Assembly (NCBI GenBank): GCA_002238505.1
Contig: MPMM01000005.1
Span: 62,001-126,000, forward strand
Direction of reading: 5' to 3'
Length of the DNA: 64,000 nt
Source: SAR202 cluster bacterium bin22
GTDB lineage: Bacteria; Chloroflexota; Dehalococcoidia; Lucifugimonadales; UBA3495
Part shown: in pieces, positions 17,677-26,381 of the stretch
Position numbering within the stretch: position 1 is the stretch's first letter
How the letters are laid out: the number at the start of each line of letters is the position of its first letter
The notes under the pieces: model-generated
Told to the model about the DNA's origin: nothing
Databases searched by the model: none
What the model saw: the letters and a program-made list of their open reading frames with translations, nothing else
Translations under genes and position numbers: made by a program

Positions 17677-18474
17677 TCACCCTGCGGAGCGGAAGGCTGC
17701 TGCCGTGGCCTTCACCCGTTCCAGGTCTATAGGGTTTGTGATTATTCCGTCCTTCTTCAGGCTGGTGCCCACTATGGCGCCGTCAGCATGGGCGAGAAAC
17801 CGGTCTGCGTTGGCGGCGTCCACGCCGCTGCCCACCAGCAGGGGGCGGTCGGGTACGGCGCGGCGCACCGTGGCCACCTCGTCAGCGACGGCAGGTTGAC
17901 CCGTGACAGGTCCGGTGACAATCAATGCGTCGGCCAGGCCCCGGTAGGCTGTTTCCCGGGCTATCAGGCCCAGGTCCAGATCGCCCAGGGGCACGGCGTG
18001 TTTCACCATCACGTCGGCAACTATGGCGATGTGGTCCGCATCCAGCAACCGGCGGCGGCGCAGGGTCTCAAATGCCTCGCCCGTTACCAGCCCCTCGTCG
18101 GCAGCCATGGTGCCATAGTGGATGTTGACGCGAATGAACTGGGCCCCTCCGGCCACAGCCACCGCCAGGGCGGAAAGGGCGTCGCTGCGCAGCATGTTGA
18201 CCCCCACCGGCAAGGGAGTGGAGCGGCAGACCAGGTCCACGGCGCGGGTCATTCCAGCCACCGTTTCCGGTTCCACCCGCCCGATGCGGAAGGGGGCGTC
18301 GCCAAAGTTCTCGACAATAATGCCGCTGGCTCCGCCTTCGGACAGCGTCGCAGCTTCCCGCTCCGCCTGATCCAGCACGGAAGACAGGTCGCCGCCCCAA
18401 CGGGGTGAGCCAGGCAGGGGAGGCAGGTGAATTACGCCGATAAAGGCTTTGCTTTCGCCGAAGTGGAAGGGCAT
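17677..18474 (-). CDS. BtpA/SgcQ family protein
   Basis: About 265 residues from ATG 18474; an in-frame TTG at 18495 would add 7. It reads as a TIM-barrel protein of the BtpA family (GVIHLPPLPGSPR at the start, then IIVENFGDAPF, VGVNMLRSDALSAL and GAIVGTSLKKDG). BtpA is needed for photosystem I in cyanobacteria, but most bacterial members, including SgcQ, have unknown roles, possibly nucleoside or sugar metabolism. Photosystem function is not expected here. It follows the patatin gene with a short gap and is probably in one operon with it. Confidence 0.88.
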   Translation of the reverse strand: MPFHFGESKAFIGVIHLPPLPGSPRWGGDLSSVLDQAEREAATLSEGGASGIIVENFGDAPFRIGRVEPETVAGMTRAVDLVCRSTPLPVGVNMLRSDALSALAVAVAGGAQFIRVNIHYGTMAADEGLVTGEAFETLRRRRLLDADHIAIVADVMVKHAVPLGDLDLGLIARETAYRGLADALIVTGPVTGQPAVADEVATVRRAVPDRPLLVGSGVDAANADRFLAHADGAIVGTSLKKDGIITNPIDLERVKATAAAFRSAG

Positions 18475-18507
18475 GTTGGTGTTTTGATTCCGCAAAGGCC
18501 AGGGGCA

Positions 18508-19689
18508 TCAGCCCGATGCCGGACGTCCCCTGGTCTTGAGTTTTCGATGGTCCCGGTTTCGTCCCGACTTTCGTTTCCTTTCCGGCTCGCGGTCAAAGCC
18601 GTAGTCCGGAAAGGGCAATTCCGACGGATGGGGTACGTTGTTCAGGCCGGCGGCCCCGACGGCCAGGTCGCACTGGATGTAGCCCCAGTTGACCAGCCGC
18701 ATCTTTTCTTCGTCGGTAAACGCGGCCATGCGGGTCCGCATTGAACGGATATAAGAAGTCCAGCCCGGCCTTACCGGAAAGGACAGCAGCTCGCGGTCGT
18801 CCCGGGGGTCGTTCCTCAATGCCCAGACAACTCCCGACTTCTCGCCCCTTTCAATGTCCGCCGTAAGCTGTTCCATCCTGAGGTTACGATTTTGCTCCAG
18901 GGCCGTATGCATGGGGTTGGTGATACGGGAGGTCCAGACTTCCCAGGGAGGTATGTCCGACCTTCGAAAAGACTTGGTGCCGTCGGACACCAGCAGGTGT
19001 TTCATGTGGCGGATGGCGTGGAGACCCAGGCTGTCGCAGAGGCCGGCATCCGCCAGGGTGGCCGTTCCCGGGACGGGTTTTAGTACGCTGCCGGGCCGCT
19101 CTTCGCCGGTTGCATCGAATCCCGGCAAGGGCAACCGCACCGGCGGCAACGCGGGCGGCAGGGCCGAAGAGGCGGCCAGCACTTTGGCCAGGGGGATGTC
19201 GGTTTGCTCTACCCGGCCAAACTCTCCGGTATCCACGCCCTCCCGTGAGAAGGTCCAGTTGCTCTCCGTTTCCAGGTGGCAGGCGTTGAAAATGAAGCGC
19301 GGGTGACTGGGTAGTTGTTGCAGGGTGTGCTTGCCAACCAGCAGGTCTTCGTAGCGCTTTTCCAGTGCAGTAGGACCGGCGAAGAAATCGGCGAAGAGAC
19401 CCGCAAAGGAACTGGCCACGTCAATGTTGCGGCTGCAGAGCTGGAAAACGGGTTCGGCTACTTCATCCCTGAAGTTGTCAGCCTGGCAATTGTTGAACCG
19501 CAGCCGTTCCCAGCGGGTTCCAAGGACCCCGGCCACCAGGGCGCCGCCGGATACGCCGGAGATGGCGTCGATCTCTACCAGCTTGCCGATTTCATTCAGC
19601 CGCCACAGACCGCCCAAATGAAAGAGGCTGGCGCGGAAGCCTCCACCGGAAAGAGCCAGGCCGATCTGTTCCTCGCTTGCAGCCGTCAT
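18508..19689 (-). CDS. Patatin-like phospholipase family protein
   Basis: A 393-residue patatin-fold serine hydrolase. The oxyanion glycine motif GGGFR is at 15-19, the nucleophile Ser47 lies in GVSGG, and the catalytic Asp214 lies in DAG (a variant of the usual DGG). These Ser-Asp dyad enzymes hydrolyse acyl esters of lipids. There is no signal peptide or membrane segment, so the protein is cytoplasmic or peripheral. It is longer than the minimal domain, with a basic C-terminal tail (REPERKRKSGRNRD). It is upstream of the BtpA-like gene on the same strand. Confidence 0.9.
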   Translation of the reverse strand: MTAASEEQIGLALSGGGFRASLFHLGGLWRLNEIGKLVEIDAISGVSGGALVAGVLGTRWERLRFNNCQADNFRDEVAEPVFQLCSRNIDVASSFAGLFADFFAGPTALEKRYEDLLVGKHTLQQLPSHPRFIFNACHLETESNWTFSREGVDTGEFGRVEQTDIPLAKVLAASSALPPALPPVRLPLPGFDATGEERPGSVLKPVPGTATLADAGLCDSLGLHAIRHMKHLLVSDGTKSFRRSDIPPWEVWTSRITNPMHTALEQNRNLRMEQLTADIERGEKSGVVWALRNDPRDDRELLSFPVRPGWTSYIRSMRTRMAAFTDEEKMRLVNWGYIQCDLAVGAAGLNNVPHPSELPFPDYGFDREPERKRKSGRNRDHRKLKTRGRPASG

Positions 19690-19748
19690 AGGATGCCGGA
19701 CCTCAACGGACCAGGGCTCCGTGCTTCGGGCTACCCCGGAATAACCTT

Positions 19749-20696
19749 TTACCTGGAAGGAAACCTTTTCGCCAGTATATCAATAATCAGGGCCGCGCCC
19801 AACTGACTGGTCAACTCCGATGAGTCGTAGGGCGGGGCCACCTCCACCAGGTCGAAAGCAACCAGGTTGTGACCGGACACCAGTGCAGCCAGGCAGTCAC
19901 GCATCTCGTGATAGAAGAGGCCGCCAATTTCGGGAGTGCCGGTGCCGGGGGCCTGGCTGGGGTCTATCACATCGATGTCCAGGGTGATGTACAGGTTCTC
20001 GCCCCGGGGTATCTGCGCCGCTATGGCATCGGGGCCCTGGGAACGAAACTGGCTGGTGGTGATGATGAGACTGCCGTCCCGCTGCGATTCCTCATAGGGC
20101 TGGCGTCGGGCGGTACGAATACCCACCGAGGTTATGTGGCTGACGAAGTCCAACTCCCGGCAGCGGCGGATGGGGCTGCCGTGGGTGAAGAGTTCGCCCT
20201 GATAGTCGTGGCTGTAGTCCAGGTGAGCGTCGAAGTGGACGATGTTCAGCGGCTCGAATCGGCTCAGGCCCCGCACCACCGGATAGGTAATGGCGTGGTC
20301 GCCGCCAACCACCACGGGGAAGGAACCCCGGGCAACCACCTTTTCCACCGCCTCGGTCAGCTTGTCGAAGTTGCGATGCACGTTGGAGGGGATGGTGGTG
20401 ATGTTGCCGCAGTCGGCCATGGTGACTCCCCGCAGCAATTCATCCCCGGCCTCGATGTTGTAAAAGCCCTCGGCTTCCTGTTGGCGGCCGAAGGGGTCGG
20501 TATAGGAATAGGCCCGGGGGGCGTCGCGGACGGCATCGGGACCGTAGCGGGCGCCTGGCCTCCCCAGGGTGCCCTGGTCGAAGGGCATACCAATAAAGGC
20601 AATGTCGGCATCCAGTTCATCCAGGTTGGTGCACAGGGGGGCCTTGAAGAAGGTGCGGGGCTGGGCCCGAAGAATGGGCCATTCCTGTTCCGTCAT
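19749..20696 (-). CDS. Agmatinase/arginase family ureohydrolase
   Basis: A 315-residue ureohydrolase. The binuclear manganese site is complete in outline: GGDHA at 131-135, DAHLD at 156-160, HGS near 172-174, and DIDVIDPSQAPGTGTPE further on. The family hydrolyses guanidino compounds, releasing urea (agmatine, guanidinobutyrate, guanidinopropionate and others). The N-terminal GMPFDQGTLGRPGARYGP stretch is as in agmatinase-like proteins. GAGG is five bases before the ATG. The exact guanidino substrate is not determined. It stands alone. Confidence 0.92.
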   Translation of the reverse strand: MTEQEWPILRAQPRTFFKAPLCTNLDELDADIAFIGMPFDQGTLGRPGARYGPDAVRDAPRAYSYTDPFGRQQEAEGFYNIEAGDELLRGVTMADCGNITTIPSNVHRNFDKLTEAVEKVVARGSFPVVVGGDHAITYPVVRGLSRFEPLNIVHFDAHLDYSHDYQGELFTHGSPIRRCRELDFVSHITSVGIRTARRQPYEESQRDGSLIITTSQFRSQGPDAIAAQIPRGENLYITLDIDVIDPSQAPGTGTPEIGGLFYHEMRDCLAALVSGHNLVAFDLVEVAPPYDSSELTSQLGAALIIDILAKRFPSR

Positions 20697-20970
20697 TGGT
20701 TCCTCGAAGTAGAGTGTTTGTCGATTGCAATCAGGGCGTGCCTTGTACCCGCCCTGTCGAAGTTTACGAGTCGTGGCGCCAGCCTCGCCTTTGCGTCAGG
20801 CCAGGTTAGTTCTGAACAGCACATCTGGTACGCAATCCGAGGTTACTCCTCCAGGCAGTCAACCGTCGCGGCGGGGTGGCCGACCTCCGTACCCGGGGAC
20901 GCCACCCGGTGAAGTACTTCAATATCCCCGAAATTCTGCGTGCTGACAGGTTCAGGCAGAATGAGTCCTC

Positions 20971-21609
20971 ATGGAAGGCATTATAGCAAACGGGGTTCTG
21001 GGCAAACCGAAAACTGCCTTGAGAGCCGAGATTTTGGTTGGTCTGCTATCATTAAACGACGTCACTGGAGACCGCCGAGTTTTGACTACACCGCCAGCCA
21101 ATTCCGAATCTGAACAGCAGCGCCGCGAGAAATCGGACCGCTACTTCCGGCTGAGCCAGCGGCGGCTCAAACACGCCCAGGAACAACTGGACCTGGGAGA
21201 CACCGTGCAGGCCTCGGAAAAGGCCTATGGGGCCGTATCCCACGCCGTCAAGTCATACGCGGAGTTGCGAGGTTGGAACCACTACAACCACCGGGTGGAA
21301 CTGATACTCGACCAGTTGCGAGACGAATGGGATGACCCTCAACTGACTATCTTTCACACAGTGGTGAAAGAGCTGCACAACAATTTCTTCGAGTACGAAC
21401 TGGGCACTACCAGAGCCGGAGACTGTATTCAGACAGCCAGCTTGCTGCTGGATAAACTGGAAACAATCAGGAACGCTGCTCCCCGTCCTTTGCCTTCAAC
21501 AAACCTAAGCAGGGAACAGCGGCGGAGATTAAGCCAGCTATTGCAGCCTCCTGCCCAGGAACAGGTTCCCGCAGATAATCTGCCGCCCCTGGAAGACCTG
21601 CCGGAGTAA
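20971..21609 (+). CDS. PaREP1/HEPN-like protein
   Basis: A 212-residue, mainly helical protein. The core (about residues 58-168) resembles the PaREP1 group of the HEPN superfamily: EQLDLGDTVQASEKAYGAVSH, then an Arg100-x6-His107 pair (RGWNHYNH), then ELHNNFFEYEL. HEPN RNases carry R-x4-6-H, so an RNase is possible. The C-terminal 50 residues are proline-rich and low-complexity. The start is uncertain: the first 45 residues are not typical, and no clear ribosome site precedes ATG 20971. The Smr gene follows 11 bases later, so they are likely co-transcribed. A smaller relative is at 43555-43914. Confidence 0.75.
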   Translation: MEGIIANGVLGKPKTALRAEILVGLLSLNDVTGDRRVLTTPPANSESEQQRREKSDRYFRLSQRRLKHAQEQLDLGDTVQASEKAYGAVSHAVKSYAELRGWNHYNHRVELILDQLRDEWDDPQLTIFHTVVKELHNNFFEYELGTTRAGDCIQTASLLLDKLETIRNAAPRPLPSTNLSREQRRRLSQLLQPPAQEQVPADNLPPLEDLPE

Positions 21610-21620
21610 ACCAATATTCT

Positions 21621-22091
21621 ATGCCTTCTTCAAAGCTGGACCTGCACGGCAAGACCTGGTCTGAAGCTCTTACCGAGTTTCGAGACTTTTACAATGCCGC
21701 CGCCCGCAGCCATCCCGGGGGCGGGGTGCAACTGGAAGTGGTCCACGGTTATGGCTCATCAGGCCAGGGGGGAAGGCTGCTGACCAGCCTGCGCAATTAC
21801 CTGGAACGGCAAAGCAACTCCGGCCTGCTCTCGTTCCGCACCGGCGAGGCAGTGGACGGCAACCCGGGCCACACGCTGATTACAACCCTCAAACCCCTGC
21901 CTGCCGCCGGCGACGATCTGGCTGACAACATCTGGGAGTTTTGCGTCCGGCCCCAGACCCACAGCAAGGTGCTGAACCGCTTCCGGCGGCATGGCGACCC
22001 CCAGGTACAGCAGGCGTTGAAAACACTACAGGGACAGCGACGACTAAGGCCGGTTACCGTGGGTCGGGAAAGGGGTTATGAGGCGGTTTAA
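21621..22091 (+). CDS. Smr domain protein
   Basis: A 156-residue protein whose N-terminal half is an Smr domain: LDLHG at 6-10 and VHGYGSSGQGGRL from 41. Smr domains in MutS2 and related proteins bind or cut nucleic acids, and several act as RNases on collided ribosomes or mRNA. The C-terminal part (residues 90-156) is basic and not recognised. It follows the HEPN/PaREP1-like gene closely, which makes a two-gene nucleic-acid-acting unit plausible. Confidence 0.85.
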   Translation: MPSSKLDLHGKTWSEALTEFRDFYNAAARSHPGGGVQLEVVHGYGSSGQGGRLLTSLRNYLERQSNSGLLSFRTGEAVDGNPGHTLITTLKPLPAAGDDLADNIWEFCVRPQTHSKVLNRFRRHGDPQVQQALKTLQGQRRLRPVTVGRERGYEAV

Positions 22092-22163
22092 TCTGCTCCG
22101 GTGGTGGGGCGCCCTGCTCTGGCCCGCCAGAAGAGGCCCGGCAACATCGCATTACCGAGATCC

Positions 22164-22191
22164 GTAGGGGCGCACGGCCGTGCGCCCCTAC
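22164..22191. terminator. Perfect 28-bp palindrome between convergent genes
   Basis: GTAGGGGCGCACGG followed directly by its reverse complement. It lies between the convergent Smr gene (ends 22091) and cyclase gene (ends 22252), so it can stop transcription from both sides. No T-run follows. It belongs to the GTAGGGGC palindrome family of this window. Confidence 0.6.
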
Positions 22192-22251
22192 CTGACAGAC
22201 CCAATTTCTATCGCGTTTCTATCTCGGATGTGGTATGGCCGACTCGCTTCC

Positions 22252-23166
22252 CTAGAACAGGGCTATGGGGTTCACCGGAGAGCCGGTGCCGCCTACCACC
22301 CGCAGCGGATTGACTGTCAGCATGAACTCGTACCGCCCCTCTTCGGCGCAGGCATCAGCCAGGGGCTCTAGCAAGGCATTGTCCAGGAGACCAATGCCGT
22401 AGGCGAAGATTGCCCCGTGGACACTCCAGGGAATGTCGTAGCCGTTGGGCATGAAGTCCATCATGTCCCAAACCAGTAGGCAACAATCCGACTCCCGCAG
22501 GAACTTGAGGCAGGAGGCGTGGAGGCCGGGCCGGCCCGATGGGTCGCCGCCCCAGATGCCGTTGACCTCGCCCCACTTCTCGCGGCCGCCGTAAACAATC
22601 ACCGCGTCGCCCGGCTCCAGGGTAATACCCTCGGCCTTGGCGATGTCCTCCAGTTCCCATCCGTGGATGGGGTTGTCCATCGTAACGAAGGGCTTGCCCC
22701 GGTGCTTGGGAACGTCGAAAAGGATGCCACGGGTGATGATCCCCTCTTTCCAGTGCTCAACAGAACCCCAGGTGGCCCCGTCGTAGGTAATGACGTCCTC
22801 GGCGCGGCGACCGTTCCACATACCGTTCTCGTCCCAGACGTGGCACAGGGCGTCCAGATGGGTGTTGGCCTGCCCGTGATAGGAAACACCATAATAGTCG
22901 ACGGCAGAGCCCCCACCCGGGTCGCGGGGGTTTCGCTTCATGAAATGCTGGGCGGGATTAGGGTTGTTGGCCGCCGGGGTTTTGGGGTACACGCGGCTGA
23001 GGGAAACGGAGCGGCCCGAGCGGACCAGGCGAGCGGCGGCCACCCGCTTTTCCGGTGTGACCATGTTCATCGCACCCATCTGGTCGTCGTCGCCCCACCG
23101 ACCCCAGTTTCGGTCCTCTTTCAGATATGACAGAACCTCGTCCCTGCTGGGAATGTGGCGTTCCAT
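22252..23166 (-). CDS. Cyclase family protein (kynurenine formamidase-like fold)
   Basis: A 304-residue protein of the cyclase/kynurenine formamidase superfamily, zinc or manganese amidohydrolases and lactone-type hydrolases. The metal motif is seen as HGQANTHLDALCH (His97, His103, Asp105, His109). Other stretches are GDAVIVYGGREKWGE and WDMMDFMPNGYDIPWSVHGAIFAYG. Long members of about 300 residues like this one are frequent in environmental Chloroflexota and actinobacteria and mostly lack known substrates. I chose ATG 23166 because AGGAGAG lies just upstream. Confidence 0.9.
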   Translation of the reverse strand: MERHIPSRDEVLSYLKEDRNWGRWGDDDQMGAMNMVTPEKRVAAARLVRSGRSVSLSRVYPKTPAANNPNPAQHFMKRNPRDPGGGSAVDYYGVSYHGQANTHLDALCHVWDENGMWNGRRAEDVITYDGATWGSVEHWKEGIITRGILFDVPKHRGKPFVTMDNPIHGWELEDIAKAEGITLEPGDAVIVYGGREKWGEVNGIWGGDPSGRPGLHASCLKFLRESDCCLLVWDMMDFMPNGYDIPWSVHGAIFAYGIGLLDNALLEPLADACAEEGRYEFMLTVNPLRVVGGTGSPVNPIALF

Positions 23167-23383
23167 AAGCGCTCTCCTCTGAGATTCTTTCCTGGGCCCC
23201 ATTCTAGCACTGTTAAAAAGTCAACATTGCTGATTTCAGTAAATGGTAAAGGGGCTGCGAAGAATCAAACATAGACCAGCCTGGATGTTGGTGATACGAT
23301 TCCCCGGCAGATAGAGGATGTCAGCTTTAGACTGAACCCTGTGCATTTACCCTGCGACAACTCAAGAAAGGAGCGATCTAACC

Positions 23384-24295
23384 ATGAAACTGGTCCTGTA
23401 CAACGATTATCAACTGGGTGTAATTGAGAACGGAAACGTGGTGGATGCCATGGCCGCCGTGGAAGGCATGAGTTTCCGCCGTCCCCACGACCTGATCGAT
23501 GAAGTCATTACCAACTGGGACTCCGTGAAGCCCAGGATAGAATCGGCCATCGCCGGACAGAGCGGCGTGGCCCTGGATAGCGTGCGCCTGAGGGCCCCGG
23601 TTCCACGGCCCACCAAGCTTATCTGCGCCGCAGTCAATTACCTGGAGTACGGCCAGCGGCTGGCGGCCCGGCTGGACGCCTTCCTCAAGTCTCCCACCGC
23701 CATCATCGGCGATGGCGACACCTGCGTCCTGCCTCCCGCCCCCGCATCCATATTCCACCACGAACCGGAACTGGCCTTCGTAATTGGCAAGACGGCCACC
23801 AACGTCAGCCAGGAAGAGGCCCTGGACTACGTATTCGGATACACCAACTTCCTGGATATGTCGGCCCGAGGCATTCCGGGAGCGCTGGGCAACAGCTTCT
23901 TTCTGGGCAAGTGCTGGGACACCTTTGCGCCCATGGGTCCGGCCCTGGTTACCGCCGACGAGATCCCTGATCCCCAGAACCTACAGATCCGCCTGTGGAA
24001 CAATGACGAGGCTCGCCATAACTTCCCCACCAGCGATATGGCCCACCCCATCAGGGAGTTGATCTCGGAGTTCTCCAAGGTAACCACCCTGGAGCCGGGC
24101 GACGTCGTAGCCACCGGCGTCAACCACCAGGAGATCGGCCCGGTGCAGGACGGCGACACCATCCGCATGGAAATAGCGGAACTGGGACCCTCACTGGTAA
24201 TCCACATCAGCGATCCCGAGGGCAGGGAATGGCCCCGGGGAATAGACAAAGAGTTTGGGGCCATGGTCATCGCCGGCGCCCCGGCCAACCCCTAA
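23384..24295 (+). CDS. Fumarylacetoacetate hydrolase family protein
   Basis: A 303-residue FAH-fold enzyme. The metal site is visible as Glu127 and Glu129 (FHHEPELAF) and Asp158 (NFLDMS); GKCWDTFAPMGP and VATGVNHQEIGPVQDGD are family segments. FAH enzymes hydrolyse or decarboxylate diketo acids at the end of aromatic degradation; examples are fumarylpyruvate hydrolase and oxopent-4-enoate hydratase types. No other aromatic-degradation genes are adjacent, so the substrate is open. AGGAG precedes the ATG. A strong hairpin terminator follows. Confidence 0.9.
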   Translation: MKLVLYNDYQLGVIENGNVVDAMAAVEGMSFRRPHDLIDEVITNWDSVKPRIESAIAGQSGVALDSVRLRAPVPRPTKLICAAVNYLEYGQRLAARLDAFLKSPTAIIGDGDTCVLPPAPASIFHHEPELAFVIGKTATNVSQEEALDYVFGYTNFLDMSARGIPGALGNSFFLGKCWDTFAPMGPALVTADEIPDPQNLQIRLWNNDEARHNFPTSDMAHPIRELISEFSKVTTLEPGDVVATGVNHQEIGPVQDGDTIRMEIAELGPSLVIHISDPEGREWPRGIDKEFGAMVIAGAPANP

Positions 24296-24325
24296 ACACT
24301 GGTTCTCCCTCGCAAACCTATGGAT

Positions 24326-24378
24326 GGACAGGGCAGGCAGGACGGAGGAAAATGTCCTGCAAGCCCTGTCCATCTTCT
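24326..24378 (+). terminator. Hairpin terminator after the FAH-family gene
   Basis: Outer stem GGACAGGGC (24326-24334) with GCCCTGTCC (24363-24371), and an inner stem AGGAC with GTCCT, followed by ATCTTCTTTT. It ends just before the start of the MntA-like gene at 24391, so the toxin-antitoxin pair needs its own promoter or read-through. Confidence 0.7.
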
Positions 24379-24390
24379 TTTGGTGTAGAA

Positions 24391-24696
24391 ATGGCAAAGA
24401 CGGCATTGACCAGAGATGAGGTTCTCAGCCAGCTACGGAAACACAAGCCGGAGCTGGCGAAGCAGTTTGGACTGGCGACTTTGGCCCTTTTCGGTTCCAC
24501 GGCGCGGAATGAGGCAACAGTGGACAGTGACATAGACTTGATGGTCACTTTTGACCGGCCTGCTACATCAAAAATGTTCTTCGGCCTCCAGTTTTATGTT
24601 GAAGACCTGCTAGAACATCCCGTTGACCTGGTAACTGAAAAGGCGTTTCGAGGAGAAAGGCGCACCTACGCGGACGCTGAAGCCATTTATGTCTAG
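24391..24696 (+). CDS. mntA: MntA-like minimal nucleotidyltransferase antitoxin
   Basis: A 101-residue minimal nucleotidyltransferase of the DNA polymerase beta fold. The active site reads GSTAR (35-39) followed by Asp47 and Asp49 in SDIDLMV. In type VII toxin-antitoxin systems MntA adds AMP groups to a Tyr of the HEPN toxin HepT and so disables it. The gene overlaps hepT by 8 bases (24689-24696), as is usual for such pairs. Start ATG 24391 was chosen because the in-frame sequence upstream is the terminator hairpin. Confidence 0.9.
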   Translation: MAKTALTRDEVLSQLRKHKPELAKQFGLATLALFGSTARNEATVDSDIDLMVTFDRPATSKMFFGLQFYVEDLLEHPVDLVTEKAFRGERRTYADAEAIYV

Positions 24697-25051
24697 CGGC
24701 TATGAGCAACCGAGGTCATGGCTGGTTTACCTGGCGGAAATGGTCGAGTTTTGCGAAAAAGTCTTGCAGTACACAGAGGGACTGGGGCAGCAAGCGTTCT
24801 TCGATAATGCCCTGGTATATGACGCTACCATTCGCAACATAACCTTGATCGGTGAAGCGGCAGCCCAAGTACCAGGACCGGTTCGCGCAACCCAGGAAAA
24901 TGTACCCTGGCAAGCGATTGTGGCGACACGGAACCACATGATGCACAGGTATTATGCCATTGACGAAACCATCACCTGGAGCATCATCACAAGTGATATC
25001 CCGGAACTCCTGCCCTACTTGCGTAATATGCTGCGCTCCGTACGGGAATAG
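24689..25051 (+). CDS. hepT: HepT-like HEPN ribonuclease toxin
   Basis: A 120-residue DUF86/HEPN protein. The RNase motif R-x4-H is Arg81 to His86 (RNHMMH), followed by Tyr88, which gives the R-x4-H-x-Y pattern whose Tyr is the AMPylation target in characterised HepT. The expected action is RNA cleavage, held in check by the overlapping MntA-like gene. The pair may serve in stress response or phage defence. Both partners keep their key residues, so the system looks intact. Confidence 0.9.
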   Translation: MSSGYEQPRSWLVYLAEMVEFCEKVLQYTEGLGQQAFFDNALVYDATIRNITLIGEAAAQVPGPVRATQENVPWQAIVATRNHMMHRYYAIDETITWSIITSDIPELLPYLRNMLRSVRE

Positions 25052-25112
25052 TCTTTAAATAGGGCCGTCCCACGCCATACCCCCTCCCCCCAAATCCGCT
25101 ATACTGTCCCAT

Positions 25113-25307
25113 ATGTATGAGTCCCTGACCCACTTCCTGAAGACTTTCAGCGCCGAATCTCCCTTCCTCTGGGCCCTGCTGGTGATGGCGGTAATTGCCA
25201 TGACCGGCCTGGTTCTGTACGGGTTCTGGGAGATAGTGCTGCGGGGAGTGGGGCTGGCCCTGGGCGGCGGTGACCGGGGCAACGGATCCGGACCCGGAGG
25301 CCACTAG
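25113..25307 (+). CDS. Small single-span membrane protein
   Basis: A 64-residue protein with one hydrophobic segment (about residues 18-45: FLWALLVMAVIAMTGLVLYG and beyond) and a glycine-rich tail. It ends 6 bases before the TauE-type transporter gene and is likely in one operon with it. I do not recognise it. The close spacing suggests an accessory role to the transporter, but nothing else supports that. A second in-frame-independent ATG overlaps at 25117. Confidence 0.6.
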   Translation: MYESLTHFLKTFSAESPFLWALLVMAVIAMTGLVLYGFWEIVLRGVGLALGGGDRGNGSGPGGH

Positions 25308-25313
25308 GCGCCC

Positions 25314-26381
25314 ATGCTGTTTCCCAACGCGGACGTGGTGGTCAATCCGGTACTCCTGGTCCTTCTGGGTGTGATAGTGGGCACCCTGGGCGGGTTCTTT
25401 GGCGTTGGCGGCGGATTCCTGATTACCGGCGGCCTGCTCGTGTTCGGCGTCCCCGAAATCTATGCCATCGGCACCGGCCTGACCCTCATAATGGGTTCCT
25501 CCATCATCAACATGCTCAAGCACAGGGGCCTGGGCAACGTGGACTTCAAGCTGGGCATTCCCATGGTGGTCGGGGCCATGCCCGCCGTCTTCCTGGCCGA
25601 ATCCCTCAACAGCGCGCTGGAGTCCGCGGGACAGGTGGGGAACGTAATTCCCTACGTTTACGTTGTCGTGCTTCTGCTCTTGGGAAGCTTCCTGGTTTAC
25701 GACTACATCAAAACCCGCAGGAGCCCGGCCCCCGAAGCTGGCCAGGGAGAAACGGTCTCCACGGCGGGTCTTACCCAGCGGGTGCAGTCGCTGCGAATTC
25801 CACCCCATTCCATCAGGTTGCCCGGGTTGCCTGCCTATTCCACCTACTTGTCCCTCAAGGTTTCCGGTATCGAGAGCATATCCGTCTTCGTGCCAATCCT
25901 GGTGGGCTTTGGCATCGGTTTTTTTGCCGGTCTGCTGGGCGCGGGCGGCGGTTTCATCCTGATGCCGGTGCTGGTGTTCGTAGTTGGCATACCAACCACC
26001 GTGGCCATCGGCACTGATCTGTTCCAGGTTATCATCACTGGTTCCTGGGGCACCCTGCTGTACTCCCTCAGCAATAGCGTGGACCCGCTGATGGCTCTGA
26101 TAATTCTGGCCGCCGCCTCGGTAGGTTCACAAATTGGGACGACCGCTACCAGGTTCCTTGACTCCGGGCGGATCCGGATTCTTTACGGAATCACTGTGCT
26201 CAGCGGCGCCCTCGCCATTGGCATGGGCCAGTTGGGCAAGGCGGTGGATGGACTGGCGTTCCTGGGCAGGATAGACGACTGGGTGCTGTTGGGCGTTCCC
26301 GGCCTGATGTGCGTAATCATTACCGTCCTGATGGTGATGGAAGCAGTCCGGCGCCGGCAACCGGTGAGCGAGTCCCCATGA
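25314..26381 (+). CDS. TauE/SafE family sulfite exporter-type permease
   Basis: A 355-residue membrane protein with about eight to nine helices. The two family repeats are clear: GTLGGFFGVGGGFLITGGL near the start and GFFAGLLGAGGGFILMPVL in the second half. The family moves anions such as sulfite, sulfoacetate or sulfolactate across the membrane; the substrate here is unknown. A ~50-residue linker with charged residues separates the halves. Its stop overlaps the tgt start by 4 bases (ATGA at 26378-26381). Confidence 0.92.
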   Translation: MLFPNADVVVNPVLLVLLGVIVGTLGGFFGVGGGFLITGGLLVFGVPEIYAIGTGLTLIMGSSIINMLKHRGLGNVDFKLGIPMVVGAMPAVFLAESLNSALESAGQVGNVIPYVYVVVLLLLGSFLVYDYIKTRRSPAPEAGQGETVSTAGLTQRVQSLRIPPHSIRLPGLPAYSTYLSLKVSGIESISVFVPILVGFGIGFFAGLLGAGGGFILMPVLVFVVGIPTTVAIGTDLFQVIITGSWGTLLYSLSNSVDPLMALIILAAASVGSQIGTTATRFLDSGRIRILYGITVLSGALAIGMGQLGKAVDGLAFLGRIDDWVLLGVPGLMCVIITVLMVMEAVRRRQPVSESP

